From assembly GCF_030272615.1 (NCBI RefSeq), contig NC_081411.1, positions 837,116,136 to 837,180,135 of the forward strand: a DNA stretch of 64,000 nucleotides, in the 5' to 3' direction. Both the position numbers and the translations under genes were made by a program. This stretch comes from Cryptomeria japonica (lineage: Eukaryota; Streptophyta; Pinopsida; Cupressales; Cupressaceae). How positions within the stretch are numbered: the first letter of the stretch is position 1; every line of letters starts with the position of its first letter. This document shows, one piece after another, positions 34,553 to 45,888 of the stretch. The notes under the pieces were generated by a model. The model saw only the letters and a program-made list of their open reading frames with translations. It ran no database searches and was not told the origin of the DNA.

Positions 34553-37500
34553 ATGAGTTTTACAACAATAAGTCCTACTTACACTATTCCCATTAGACAA
34601 AGCCTTAGAATTAAGTCTTTCCAAGGTTTAATTACTGAGGAGATGCAACCTAATTTGAATGGCCTTTTTAACGAGGACATGGGTAATTCCTCTAATCCTC
34701 TTAATGATGAAGAAGCTCTCCATGAGGTTTCTGTAGAACAACTTTCAAAATTGGATAACTAGTTTGATGATTTTCAACAATGGATGTCTCAAGAATACCC
34801 CGATAGTCAAGCTCTTTCCTTAATTGAGGGTCTAAAATGTATGGTTCAAAGTCATAAGAATGGAATTGATATTTTGCGTGGTATTGCACACATTGTGGAT
34901 TCGAATGTGATGCCGATGAAAAGTTGTGCCGAAACCTAAGGTTATACACAACCTCCTACTCAAGTTAATCATTCTATTCCTTTGACAACTCCTATTGCTA
35001 GTATACCTACTTTTACATCAAACATAATGACTACTTCAATACAAGACATTCCTCCTATGATCACTAGTCATGGGGGCAATCCTTCTTCTTCAATCAACCC
35101 TCTTCCTTCATTCAATCCAACTTCTTCATTCATTCCTTCAATGAGTGTTCCTGTTATATCTCCACAAATGAACATGACACAAGGGGGCAATTCATTTAAC
35201 CATTCCATTCCTCCTTGTAGTGTTCCTCCTTTCCAATCATCTCTTATGACTAACTATCATAGTGTCCCACCACCTTACTCTCTACCTTCTTTCAATAACA
35301 TAACACCTCCATCACAATCTAACACGTCTAATATGAACTCTTCGACTGAAGCGACCATTAACAATCTTGCACAAACTGTCTCTTCTTTACAGCAACAAAT
35401 TGCCTCTATGAATCAATCTAAGTTTAGTGTGCCCACATTTGATGTTGCAAGCCCACTTTCTCTTGACATTGTTTGAGCTATCCCCCCTAAACATGTTGAA
35501 ATTCTACATTCGGAGCTTTATAATGGTAAGGGTGATCCTCTAACACATGTTAAGACCTTTCAAACAATATGTACTGATTTTGCTTATGACCAAAGGTTGC
35601 TTGCAAAACTATTTACTAGAACATTAAGAGATAAAGCCCTACAATGGTATTTCTCGTTGCCTTCTTATTCTATTACTTCTTTCGAACAACTTGCAAATGC
35701 TTTTATTCAACAATTTCAAAACAATATAAGTCCTAAAGTTACTTTGATTGATTTAATGCATTGTAAACAAGGTGTTAAAGAAAAAGTGACTGATTTCATT
35801 GGTAGATATAAGCATTTGTATGCTCAAATTTCTGTTCCAATACCTGACAATGATATTCAAAGAATCTTTATTTCTAATTTACAAAAAGATATTAGAGAAA
35901 AACTTTTGTTTTCTGAGTTTACTTCTTTCCAACAGTTGTGCGCAACTCTTCACAATTATCAACTGACTGTGAGTCAAATGGAACAAGCAAGTCCTATGGC
36001 TCCGAGTGATAAGGTTGATAGTAGTCAATAACCATTTGGGAAGTTTAAACCGAACAGAGAGTCCATTAAATTCAATGAAAACATCATCAACAACAATGTG
36101 AATGCAGCATCAGGTGTGCCTCCTATTTCTAAGTTTTTCAAGAAAGAAAGAAAGTTTACTCCTTTGAATGAATCATTGCATAGTATTATGAATAAGTTAT
36201 TGGAACAAAATGTGCTTACTCTCCCTCCTATAAAGCAAATAGATCCTGCAAAGATTAACTCACCCTATTTTGATAACAAATCTTTTTGTCAATTTCATCA
36301 TCAACCTGGGCATGATACTGAAAAATGTTTTGCTTTAAAGGGTAAAATTCAAGATTTGATTGATAATAATACTATTTCTGTTTCTGGCATGAATGATAAA
36401 GGCAACACATATGTAGCTCCTCCTAACCAAAATCTTAAGATTTTTACTGATCCATTGCCTTCTCATACCTCTAATGCAATTGATACTACTGATTCCTCTG
36501 TCTCACCTGATGATCTTGTGTCCATGACTCCGAATGTGATTAACTTTGTAGAGCAGCAGAAAATCCCTAAAGAACCCTCCATCACATTTGATTCCAGTGA
36601 AACTATCAGGGCACCTGATGGTCCTCTATATATAGTTGCAAAAGTCTAGAATACACCTTGCTGTGGAGTGCTTATTGATCCTTCTTGTATGGTTAAAATC
36701 ATTACTGAAGAATTTCTTTTTACTTTGCAATTGAATCAAGTGATCTATGATGAAACAAATGTGGTTGTGAAACTATTTGATGCATTTTCTTCTCCTACAA
36801 TTGGTTCTATTACATTACCTATTGAGGTCCATAACAAATCCCTTGATGTGGACTTTGCTATTATTCCATCATCCGAACAATTTCATGTGAAGCTAGGCTA
36901 TCCTTGGCTATCTTCCATGAAAGCTATTGCTTCTCGTATTCACAAGTGTTTGAAATTTCCCCACAATGGTGAAGTTGTTACCGTCAATCATAGTCTCTTT
37001 AAACCAGCTGAAAGAACTTCTAGCGTTCCTATTGATTACTTTTGGCCTAAACAATTCCAATCTCTTCCTCCGTGAAGTGATCATCTTTTCAAATCTTATC
37101 AAAAGTGGAAAAAAGATATGATCCTATCTCTAAGTGAACCTAGAACACCCAAACTTGACATTCCTATCATTCTTGAGAAGGAAGTTCTCCCTTTGAAAGA
37201 TAAAACTAATGTCTTTCCTCAAGAAGATTCCCAACCCATTCCTATGAATGTGACTATGTCTATATCTAATAAAATTCCTAAAAGTAGACCTATACCTCCT
37301 CGTCATGGGGGGCTTGGTCTCCTTCCTAAACCAAATATTCCTCCCTTATATGGAGTAGTTCCTCCTCCTTCCTCTTATGGAGAGAAGATACCTTCCTCTT
37401 CTCCTATTATTCAACCTAAGAGACCACAACCTAAACACCCAAGTGAAAAGGATGAGAACATTCCTCCTCCTCAATCTTCTCAACTTCCTACTAAGACTAA

Positions 37501-37978
37501 ACGGAATCGTTCTGCACATGAATGCCGACAAAAGTGTCATCTTAGAGCTCAGGCAACTGCTTCTCAAACTTTGCAATCCCCAAAAACACCTTCAGCCAGT
37601 ATTATTCCATTTTCTCCTCAACCAACAATTGAGCCGAAATCTCCTAAACATAAGATGCATGATGGCCTTGATCCTGTGCGAGTTAAAGATCCTATTTTTA
37701 TAAATCTTGATGATGATATAGATGAAAATGTTACTCCTATTCATTCTGATAGTGAATATGAATATGTTGATGTTGATAACCATTTATCTAACGCATTTTC
37801 TAAAGCACTTATCCTAGCTCCTAGACAAGAACATCGTGGCTTGGGATATGAACATAGCCCTTGTTTGGATCTTGTGATAGCTCCATCTGCTGTGTTGGAT
37901 GTTCCTCCTCTAGCGTGTTTCCTACCTTCCCAAAATATTGATCAGCAAGATTGGGGGGTAGATGACGTGCTAGACTAG
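34553..37978 (+). pseudogene. Element C gag-protease-like ORF with proline-rich tail
   Basis: One frame of 1142 codons from ATG 34553 to TAG 37976-37978, with six in-frame stops: 34760 TAG, 34937 TAA, 35474 TGA, 36029 TAA, 36647 TAG and 37073 TGA. The capsid is at 35480-35990 (HSELYNGKGDPLTHVKTFQT, DKALQWYFSLPSYSITSFEQ, VTDFIGRYKHLYAQISVPIP). A Cys/His motif stands in place of a knuckle (FCQFHHQPGHDTEKCFALKG, 36290). The protease-like fold is at 36650-37010 (GVLIDPSCMVKIITEEFL, VKLGYPWLSSMKAIASRIHK, CLKFPHNGEVVTV). The active-site DSG/DTG is DPS here. The tail (37118-37978) is Pro-rich and basic, then acidic (INLDDDIDENVTPIHSDSEY), ending GLGYEHSP. No frameshift is seen. Confidence 0.82.
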
Positions 37979-38704
37979 TTTCATTAGCATAGCAGACTCT
38001 CTCCTCCTCTCTTTTGTTACTTCTTCTATGTGTTACTCTCATTCTTCTATTTGTTGTCCTTAGTGTTGTCTACTTGAGGATGATGCAAAAAATTGAGATC
38101 TCTTTTGGTCTCTCTCATGTTGACTCAAAAGACACATGTGTTCCCTTCTTCTAGGTGACCTTCCTTGATTAGGGAATGAAGAACAATTATGCATACATAC
38201 ATATGATATACATGAATTATCATACAGCATACTGACCCCGAGGAAAGCAAAGTCACCTTGTGCTTTGTGTTTTGTGTCTATTATCCTTGGGCTTATCTCA
38301 CACTTGGGGGCTAAATCCTTGTGATAATGTGCTCCTTTCTCATTTCTTATATGTATCACTACCTTAAAGCAATCACCCCCGGTGAGGCGTGTGCGATCGC
38401 TTTAACGTAGGGGGGCATACATCCCGTCCATATCTTTTCAAGATACTTGAAAATTTCTTGACAAATTTAGCTTTGCCTTGAAAATTTTTGATATCTTTCT
38501 TGCATGACTCATAGTGAGGGAACCTTACTACTGATGGTCATGGTTCTCCCTCGTGATCTTCCCTTTTACTTTGTCAATCGAAGTCGTAAGATCCTTAGTC
38601 CACTGGGGGCTTGGTGTATCTTGCCTTCTTGACGTGGTGAAAGTTTTTCAATGTTGTTTCCTTGTACTTTACCAGAAGTATGAGCATACGCTTATACTCC
38701 CACT
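37979..38704 (+). other. 3' non-coding region of element C
   Basis: T/C-rich, no coding. It contains scattered ACTTGGGGGCTAAA and CACTGGGGGCTTGG phrases (38293, 38602) resembling the polypurine tract at 38705. Confidence 0.5.
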
Positions 38705-38719
38705 AAAGTGGGGGCTAAA
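38705..38719 (+). other. Polypurine tract of element C
   Basis: AAAGTGGGGGCTAAA immediately before TGTAGC of the 3' LTR. Confidence 0.8.
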
Positions 38720-39987
38720 TGTAGCATCCTAAAATTGTGACACTTGCAATTTCGACTGCATTTGGGTCTTCACAATGGCGGCGCAATGTTGAACCTGAAT
38801 GGAGACCTCGAAACCTGTTTATGACACCAAAAACTGCATTTTTCTGCACCCTGGCCTGATCCCTCCTTGCACCCTGCTATCTCAGGAGTTGGGACCATGG
38901 CGCCCAGTGCGTTGGTCCTTCAGGACTAGGGTGCCTAGTGCCCTGGTCCCCCAGGACCATGGCTCCCAGTGCCCTGGTCCCTGGCCCTATTTTGGGCCCG
39001 GTCTCTTGTGGGCATCGGGTCTTTAAGTTGCAAATTGGAAAATAATGTTTCCTGGTCGGCCTAAGGTTGGGAAAATTAGTCTATCAGCCCTAATTGACAA
39101 GTATATAAACCACTTTTCCTCTCCTAGAAAGAGGAAGGAAGGAAAACATATGTGTGCAAAAGGCGGAAGCGATATTCAAACATTCAAACATTCAAGCATT
39201 CAAGCATTCCTTCAAGCAATTGAGCATTCTAAGTCTCCATTCAAGGCTAAGTGTTGCATTCAAGACAAGGATTCAACCATTGAAGAGGAGATCACATACA
39301 ACATACAACATACAACATACTACATACATTACACCTTCGCATGTAAGAATACAAACATTCTTACAACAAGGTATCAGTACTTGTTTACATTACAAACATT
39401 TACATTTACAGCATTCTCATTTCTTGGTTAATTCCAAAACCGGGGTTTGACCTAAAGGCAAACCCCTCATCCCTAACCCCCCAATCATCCTCTCTTTTCT
39501 ATGTGTAGGTTGCAGGTACAAAGCTATAATTGAAGATCTGGAATCCTTGTGCAGAGACTAACAGATCCCCCTTCATTTCGCGGATTTTTCGGAGGACCGT
39601 GTGCATGCCGGGCGCCATCGTCCCATCAACTTTCGCTCAAATTTGCAGAACAACACCATCTCGACATTTTACTACTAATTCCTGGTCCGCAGCTTCATCC
39701 CATATCCCTATCTCTGTTTATAAGTGAATCTTTCTTGCTTCTACATGCATTCCTAGTTCAATCTTTCTACGTTCTTTACAAAAGAGGGTATCCTTGATGT
39801 CTTAACCCTTGAAACTCATATAGAATCCAATCTTGCATTGTGTGGGATTGGATCTTGTGGGTTTCAACCCCTCTTTTGAATGTAAAGTCTCTCCTAAGTG
39901 AAAACCATCAACCCTAGTGACTCTCCCTTCTCTCTCCTTGGGGTTGGGGAGGGGAGAACAACTAGGGTTCAATTTTTCTGCTTTATA
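38720..39987 (+). repeat. 3' LTR of element C
   Basis: 52 nt longer than the 5' copy. It has an extra unit around 38945-38980 (CCAGGACCATGGCTCCCAGT) and an extra run of ACATACA words near 39300. It ends CTTTATA where the 5' copy has CTTTACA, then TSD gttac. Confidence 0.95.
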
Positions 39988-40490
39988 GTTACAATCGCAA
40001 TAAGTATGGTCACACATCTAAACAATGTAGGACAAAGTATACTAGCAATTTTCAAAAGGCAAAATTCAAGGGGTTTTGCAAAAAATGCAATAGATATGGA
40101 CACAATATCAAGAAGTGTTGGTTTAAGAAGAAAAACTATATGAGGTCTTCACACCGAGCAAATACTAGAAGCTATCGAACTCATACAGATCTTAACTGAT
40201 AGTATACTACAGTACCATGGGATTACAATACAAGAATATGGTGTGAATGTTGTGGAAGGTATGGACATATAAGTGCAAACTGTATGGTAAGGTTTGGAAT
40301 GAACAACTGAAGATCATGGAGAAATCCTGGAATGACATGCTTTCATTGTCATAAAGTTGGACACTTGGCTAAAGATTGCAGAGATCAACCTAGAGGAGAT
40401 ACTGAAGAGATAAAATCAAATTACAGAAAATTTGGAAAAAGAAGGAAATTGAGTCAAAAAATGAAGAAAGCACCTTACCTACCAAGTTAG

Positions 40491-41031
40491 GTGCATCTGC
40501 TTCGAATTAATCAGTAAAGGTATGAAGGGACTGCATTCTCTCAAGGTTAGATCTTAACAGTTCCTATTTAATCATGTACTTAATTTCAAAATCTGCATAG
40601 CTAAGATGCATTAGCAAGTTTGAAATTCTATCTAGTCTTTTGGAGTATGAAAGAAGTCAGTAAGTCCAGGAAGCCTGTCTAGTCGGTAAAAGTGTAAAAG
40701 GAAGTTAATCGGTTTAGTGGAACCGAGTGCATTTAATGTTTTCCTACCTAACTGCACAAAGGCCGATAAGGTAAAATGTGTACTTAAAGTTCTTCACGCA
40801 GTCATTTTACACTTACCAGTTATCAAAGAGTAGAGTTAAGCGATTCAAAGGTGATCAAACATCTCCCGAGTGAATTTCAAGGTATTTATACAGCAATCTC
40901 AAATGCATTTTCAAGCCAGTTAACTAGTCAATATCAATTGTGAACATTTGCATTATATTTACCAAGTCGAAAGCATTTTTCTAGTTAGTTAAAACCCTAA
41001 GCTCTTTTGTTAGTAGAAATCCAAGTTTGAA
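40491..41031 (+). other. Spacer between ORF1 and ORF2 of element A
   Basis: 540 nt without coding. Its length matches the spacer in D (about 580 nt once E is removed), so the two-ORF layout is shared. It might hold an intron, a second promoter or a leader for ORF2. Confidence 0.5.
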
Positions 41032-44000
41032 ATGGCTCCTAAGTTGTAGAAACCTATTGTAGTTGAGACTATTGAGAAGCCCTCATTGAAGTATTTCTTA
41101 CCTCCCAAAGTTGCATCTGAACCCAATGAGAAAACTACATTTTCTCTTATTCCGGATAGGGTTCTATTGGTTGAAGATGTCGGATTCTACACTAAGTGCC
41201 ATGTTGAAGAGCTAGGTCATACCGAGATCAAGGACATGTATGATGAGTTATGCACCATTGGAATCCTAGATAGCAAGTACGAGGATATCAAAGTCAAGGG
41301 ATTGACCGAAGCCCTAACCTACCCTCAAGTTTTCAAGCCCTAATGGGTTAAATTTGTTTTGAGTAAAGTTCATGATGACTTTATGTGGTTAGAGGAGCAA
41401 CCATTCAAAATCACCAAGGAGATCATTCACAGAATAACTGGATACCCTATATACAACCAAGCCTAAGCACAGAAAATGATTTCACAGAAGGAATTGATAA
41501 CTTTAACCAGAGTTGAGTCTGATTGCAGAGGTCTTAAATTGAATAATGTTACAGATGTAGAGCTAAAGTTTGCAATTAGAGTCATCGGTTATTGTTTCTT
41601 TCAATCGGCAAGAGAAAACAATGTACCATGTGTAGTTGTAGATTTGGCCTACAAGATTGTGAAAAAGGGTATGAAGATTGATCTATGTGAAGTGTTGTTG
41701 AAAAACCTATTTGAAAATCTCAACACTATAAGGAAACCTAAGAAGAATAACTCGGCAAACACACTAAATTTTGGGTCACTCTTAGTGTGCATGTTTTTCT
41801 ATTTTCAGAAATTCTTCCCATTAGTCGGTAACATAGTTTGGGAGTTACACTGACCAATCACCCATCAAATAAATGACTTTATCAATCAGTTAGGTGATAA
41901 TTTCAATGAGATAATGGATGATTACTTCAGCAAATTTCAAGAAAAGATGCATAATAGGTATAGAATCCCACCTTAGTTAGTGGAAAAATATAAGGATACT
42001 ATATGTTTTGAAGTGGACACCGACTACTGTTATGTCAATACAGTAGATCCTAGAACTCAATCTCTACCATCCATAGGTTATGAGATGGATCTTGATATTT
42101 CTCAACAACAGATAGATGCCTTTTTGACACTTCCAAGGCATGCTACTGAGATCAGGTATGGTACCTATGAAGAGGTCAAATAAAAAGTAAAAATGAGCAT
42201 AGTAGTACCGAAGGCTACAAGAAAAGCCACTAAAATGATTAAAGTGCTAACTGAGAAATTTGGAGAAGATTCCACCTCCACTCCTATCAAGAGTGATCAA
42301 CTTGCAATTGAGGAAGAATTTGAAGCTCAAGAAGCAGTAATCACTCTGAGCATCGAGTTGCCAAAGGGCAAAATATTGAAAAGGAAGAAACAAGATACAC
42401 CTAAGGTGTCACTACCTCCACCAGTTAAGCGACCTAACACTAGATCATCTGCAGTGTCACCTGGTAAGAGGCAGAAAAATGTTGAGCTGCTTAAAGTTAC
42501 AAAGACTTATAGAAAGTCGACCAAGAGACTCATTTTGAATAAGGAATCAAGTGACACAAAATATGAAGACAAAAATAAATTTCAGATTGTTAAAAGCACA
42601 AAGGAAGATGTACATAGTGTTGACAACTTTTGTGCCAAATTGAAACAATATGGAGGATTCGGGTCATTTAGGTATGTTAAATATGACTCCCGGATAGAAG
42701 AAGAAAAGAGACAAATAGAAGAGTCAACTATATGTACAATTCTCAAATTTTGAGTAATTCCATTGGAAGTAACTTTCTTCCAAATGCATTATACTCTCAC
42801 ATTGACAACAGATGGAAATATGTTATGGACTCAAAGAAGCAGATAAAAGAAAGAGTTTTGGTACATCTGTTTCTAGATATGTCAGTAGAAGACATAAGAA
42901 AACATTTGAAGAACTACAAGACAAACTTTCAAGTAAAGAAAAGGGCCTTGAAAATGATGAATGGTCTTTATCTTGAAGTTGAGAATGAAACCAAAGAAAA
43001 ATGGCAAGAAATCTTCAGAATTCAGACTAAAGAAACTCAAGGTGAAGTAGAAATAGTTGACATTACCGAGCAAGATCCTGCTTCAACTATTCAACAAGAT
43101 GAGGATGTCATGGACACTGAGGCACAGGAACAAGAAATGATAGAAGGAAATGCCTATGCCAAACTGGTATCAAGTGAATCATTTTTGGAACAAGTCAAGT
43201 CTTATCCTCTAGTAACTCAGAAAGTTTCAACCGAGAAACCTCATGACACTGATCAAGGCAAAGAGGGTCAACAGTCTACAAAAGGAGAATCTACTTCTCA
43301 GGCCATCGGGAAACAAACTTCTCAAGCACCTGCATGCACTCAAACTATTGCCACTGAGATCCCAAGTAAGGAATCACTAAAGGACACATTAGAGGCTAAG
43401 GGAACCGACAAAAGTGTTGCCTCTATCAAGCAACCTACTGAGGGAGAACAAGCCTCCAAAGCCATTGTACTCATTCAAAAGGTGAAAGCCTCCTCATCCA
43501 AAGAACAAAAGTGAAGAAGCATAGTTTCAAGGTAGATCTATCAAAGCCTATTGTGTTACCAAATGTTGACATTTCAAAATTGAAAGGGCAAGCACTTATT
43601 GAATTTGGAGAACTATGTAAAGCCAAAGCTGAACAAGAAAGACAAATGGCTATTTAGAAGAAGAACTGAGTACTTCAGAAGGTTAAAGCCTTATTGACAG
43701 ACATGCTACCTGAAGCTACCGTGAATAAAGATGCTACCATCCATATGCAACTGGATGAACTACTCACTAAATTAGAAGCATCAGGAGTAGACGCATCAGA
43801 ATACCTTATCAAGTTGAAGGACAAAGAGCTAACTGCCAAAATGATTGAAGAAGTGCAGAAAGCAATTGCTATAGGTAAAGTCAAGCTTGTTGGACTCATT
43901 GTTAAGTTGTCCCCTAAACTCAAACATATTATTTATTTATTTTAGAAGCTCTATACATTTTCATTATTTATTAAGGATATCAAGCATAAGGCCGAAGTCA

Positions 44001-44391
44001 TTGAAAAAGAGATTACCGATCTCTCTAATAAATTGACCACCGAGCCAAATTCTGTTTAGAATTTCTATACCAACATGCAAACCCTTATGGCTCAACAGTT
44101 AGAACTTTGGAATGAAGAGCACAAAATAAGGATGGATATCATGACTCTTCAGACCTTATTCATTCCCCACTTATCATCAGTCCAAGAGTAGATCAACTAA
44201 GCTACCCACTTATCTACTCAACCAGAGGGAAGCACTTTAGATGGTTTGATTTCACTGTTAGCTGATATTACAGCTCAAAATTCCCTACTAGACAGTGTCA
44301 AGGATGCACTCTCCACTGCTCTCACCAACACTAGTACAAAGTATAAATCTATTTTTGACCAGTTGCCTCCACCTAATGGTAACTAGTTTTG
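41032..44391 (+). pseudogene. Element A ORF2: long conserved protein of unknown function
   Basis: ATG 41032 (MAPKL, then a stop). One frame runs to 42753 with stops (41047, 41341, 41464, 41851, 41974, 42181). It then shifts near 42740 to frame 42732-43514 and again near 43502 to about 44391. The N-terminal domain (LLVEDVGFYTKCHVEELGHT, KFVLSKVHDDFMWLEEQPFK, ITKEIIHRITGYP, FGSLLVCMFFYFQKFFP) matches D's ORF2 at 62020-62690 line by line. Next come a Lys-rich, NLS-like part (KRKKQDTPKV, SPGKRQKN), a helical part (HIDNRWKYVMDSKKQIKERV), an acidic Gln/Thr linker, and a C-terminal coiled-coil. The general layout recalls plant mobile / putative plant transposon ORFs of other retroelements, but I cannot name a family. 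No RT, INT or PR motif. Confidence 0.7.
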
Positions 44392-44681
44392 ATGTTTGTC
44401 AAAAAGGGGAAGTGTACCGAGAAGAACAAAACAGAGTATCCGAATGTATAGTTGAACTTGATAGGGGGAGCATAGAACACAGTGCAGTGAACATCGAGCA
44501 TTGATCACAGGAGCATGCAAATTATGTTATGTACAGTATATTGATAAGGGGAATATATATTTGAGTTTATTACTATTTATTGACAATTGTATATACTATC
44601 ATTTTAGTCAAATTTTGTAAGTATATAGATTTTGAGTTATGACTTTGAAAGGAGTTTTGTCAAACATACCAAACTAATGTC
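44392..44681 (+). other. 3' non-coding region of element A
   Basis: Contains TTTGTCAAAAAGGGGAAG (44396) and CAAAAGGGGAGATTG (44681). Such TTGTCAAAAAGGGGGAG phrases are typical of the 3' end of plant copia elements. Confidence 0.55.
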
Positions 44682-44692
44682 AAAAGGGGAGA
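44682..44692 (+). other. Polypurine tract of element A
   Basis: AAAAGGGGAGA one base before TGTTATTATT of the 3' LTR. Confidence 0.85.
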
Positions 44693-44693
44693 T

Positions 44694-45883
44694 TGTTATT
44701 ATTTACTAAGTTGTCATTAGTTTTATGTCCAAAGCCATCCTATATACTCTAGTTGGTTAATACTATCAAAATATTCATTTGGTAAGCATTAAAGTAGTCG
44801 GTTACAGAAGAAAGGAGTCATAGAGTTATGTATACACTGAGTTGTCTACCAAGTAACGTTCTATGTCTACCGAGCAACAAAGAAGGTATACCGATTAATC
44901 TGAACTGAGCAGAAATGTGTTACCAGATTCAATGAACCTAGACACATGTGGAAACGTATTACAAGAATCGAGGAACAGGGAACCGTTATCACATAGGAAA
45001 TTGCACTTCAAGATTTTGTATAATTTTGAGGAAGTTTATCCAATGAAATAATTTCTATGTTTATTCATTCGATGAATCTTGTTTGTAAGATCGAAGCATG
45101 AACAAATCACCATCCCAAAGATCTATTTATACAGAGTGATTTGAGAATCAAAATGTGAGACATGTGTGATAGAAGAGTTAAAAGGAAAATCATAAGACGA
45201 CACATTGAGTTGTGACTACTATGACTGACAGAGATATTCAGAGGTCACCGAGAAAGTCTTCAAAGAACAGTTTAAGGGACAATGTAAATAGAAGGGTTTA
45301 CCAAGTTGATTTATCAATTACCGAGGTATGCTATGAGCAAGGTAATTTCATATTGAGCACATAGAATCTGCTATAACATTTCAGATGTAAATTTGCAAAT
45401 ATTTGTAAAGATTTTATTGAATCATTTGAGTTGTAATAGAAACCTTTAACAGGGTAAAAGACTCTAACAAAGTCTATAAATTGTAAAGCCTTTAACCAGT
45501 TGCAACATTTTGTATAAGTGTTGTAAAATCCTTTAGCAAGGTAGATCTAAAGATCTTGATACTCCTAACAGGGTAAGCTATCAGAAATAGCTAAACATGT
45601 AGCTCTAACCGAGCAACCTTTATTATTGCAGTAGTGAAGTTGTGGGTGCCATCCCCACCACAATTTTTCTCTCTAACAAAGAGTTTCTGCATAACCAATA
45701 TATTTTTGTTATGGAGTAAAATGTGTATGAATGTCATTTCTATAATTATGTGTTAGATTTATATTATGAGATCGACAGTTTACAATTTATGTTGATCAGT
45801 AAGATTGTTTTTTGAGAAAAGTTTTGAAGTACGGATTCACCCCTCCCCTCTCAGTACATTAGCTTTCCTAGTTGGACCTAACA
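44694..45883 (+). repeat. 3' LTR of element A
   Basis: 1190 bp, TGTTATTATTTACTAAG to GGACCTAACA, followed by TSD tgacc. Colinear with 20428-21614. Confidence 0.95.
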
Positions 45884-45888
45884 TGACC

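Larger units (their letters stand above)
32151..39987 (+). mobile_element. Gypsy-type element C encoding only gag-protease-like protein
   Basis: LTRs 32151-33366 and 38720-39987, TSD gttac (32146-32150, 39988-39992), PBS at 33370 and polypurine tract at 38705. The insertion split ORF1 of element A inside a zinc knuckle codon run. The single ORF (34553-37978) has gag and protease-like domains but no RT, RNase H or integrase, so C is non-autonomous. LTR copies differ by roughly 3% plus two length changes. Confidence 0.95.
21677..40490 (+). pseudogene. Element A ORF1: coiled-coil protein with five tandem CCHC zinc knuckles, split by B and C
   Basis: Exonic pieces are 21677-22224, 32046-32150 and 39993-40490. 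The N-terminal part is heptad-rich (VNLQEELDHANQVIADM, ELKEKNKALTEQLKAMKREH). Knuckles follow: CNYYGKQGHTANMC (second Cys is Tyr) before C; CYNRNKYGHTSKQC across the C insertion point (second Cys is Arg); then intact CKKCNRYGHNIKKC, CECCGRYGHISANC and CFHCHKVGHLAKDC. The presumed role is RNA binding as a Gag-like nucleocapsid. The start codon of the relative in D (ATG) is ATA here. A frame change near 22070, internal stops and the two insertions disable it. Confidence 0.8.
20428..45883 (+). mobile_element. Copia-type non-autonomous LTR element A, containing nested B and C
   Basis: Paired LTRs (20428-21614 and 44694-45883), TSD tgacc at 20423-20427 and 45884-45888, PBS TGGTATCAGAGC and a polypurine tract define the element. 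Without B and C it is about 7.8 kb. It carries two ORFs (coiled coil plus five zinc knuckles; a long ORF2) and no recognisable pol. LTR copies differ by a few percent by eye, so A is older than B, which lies inside it. Confidence 0.93.
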
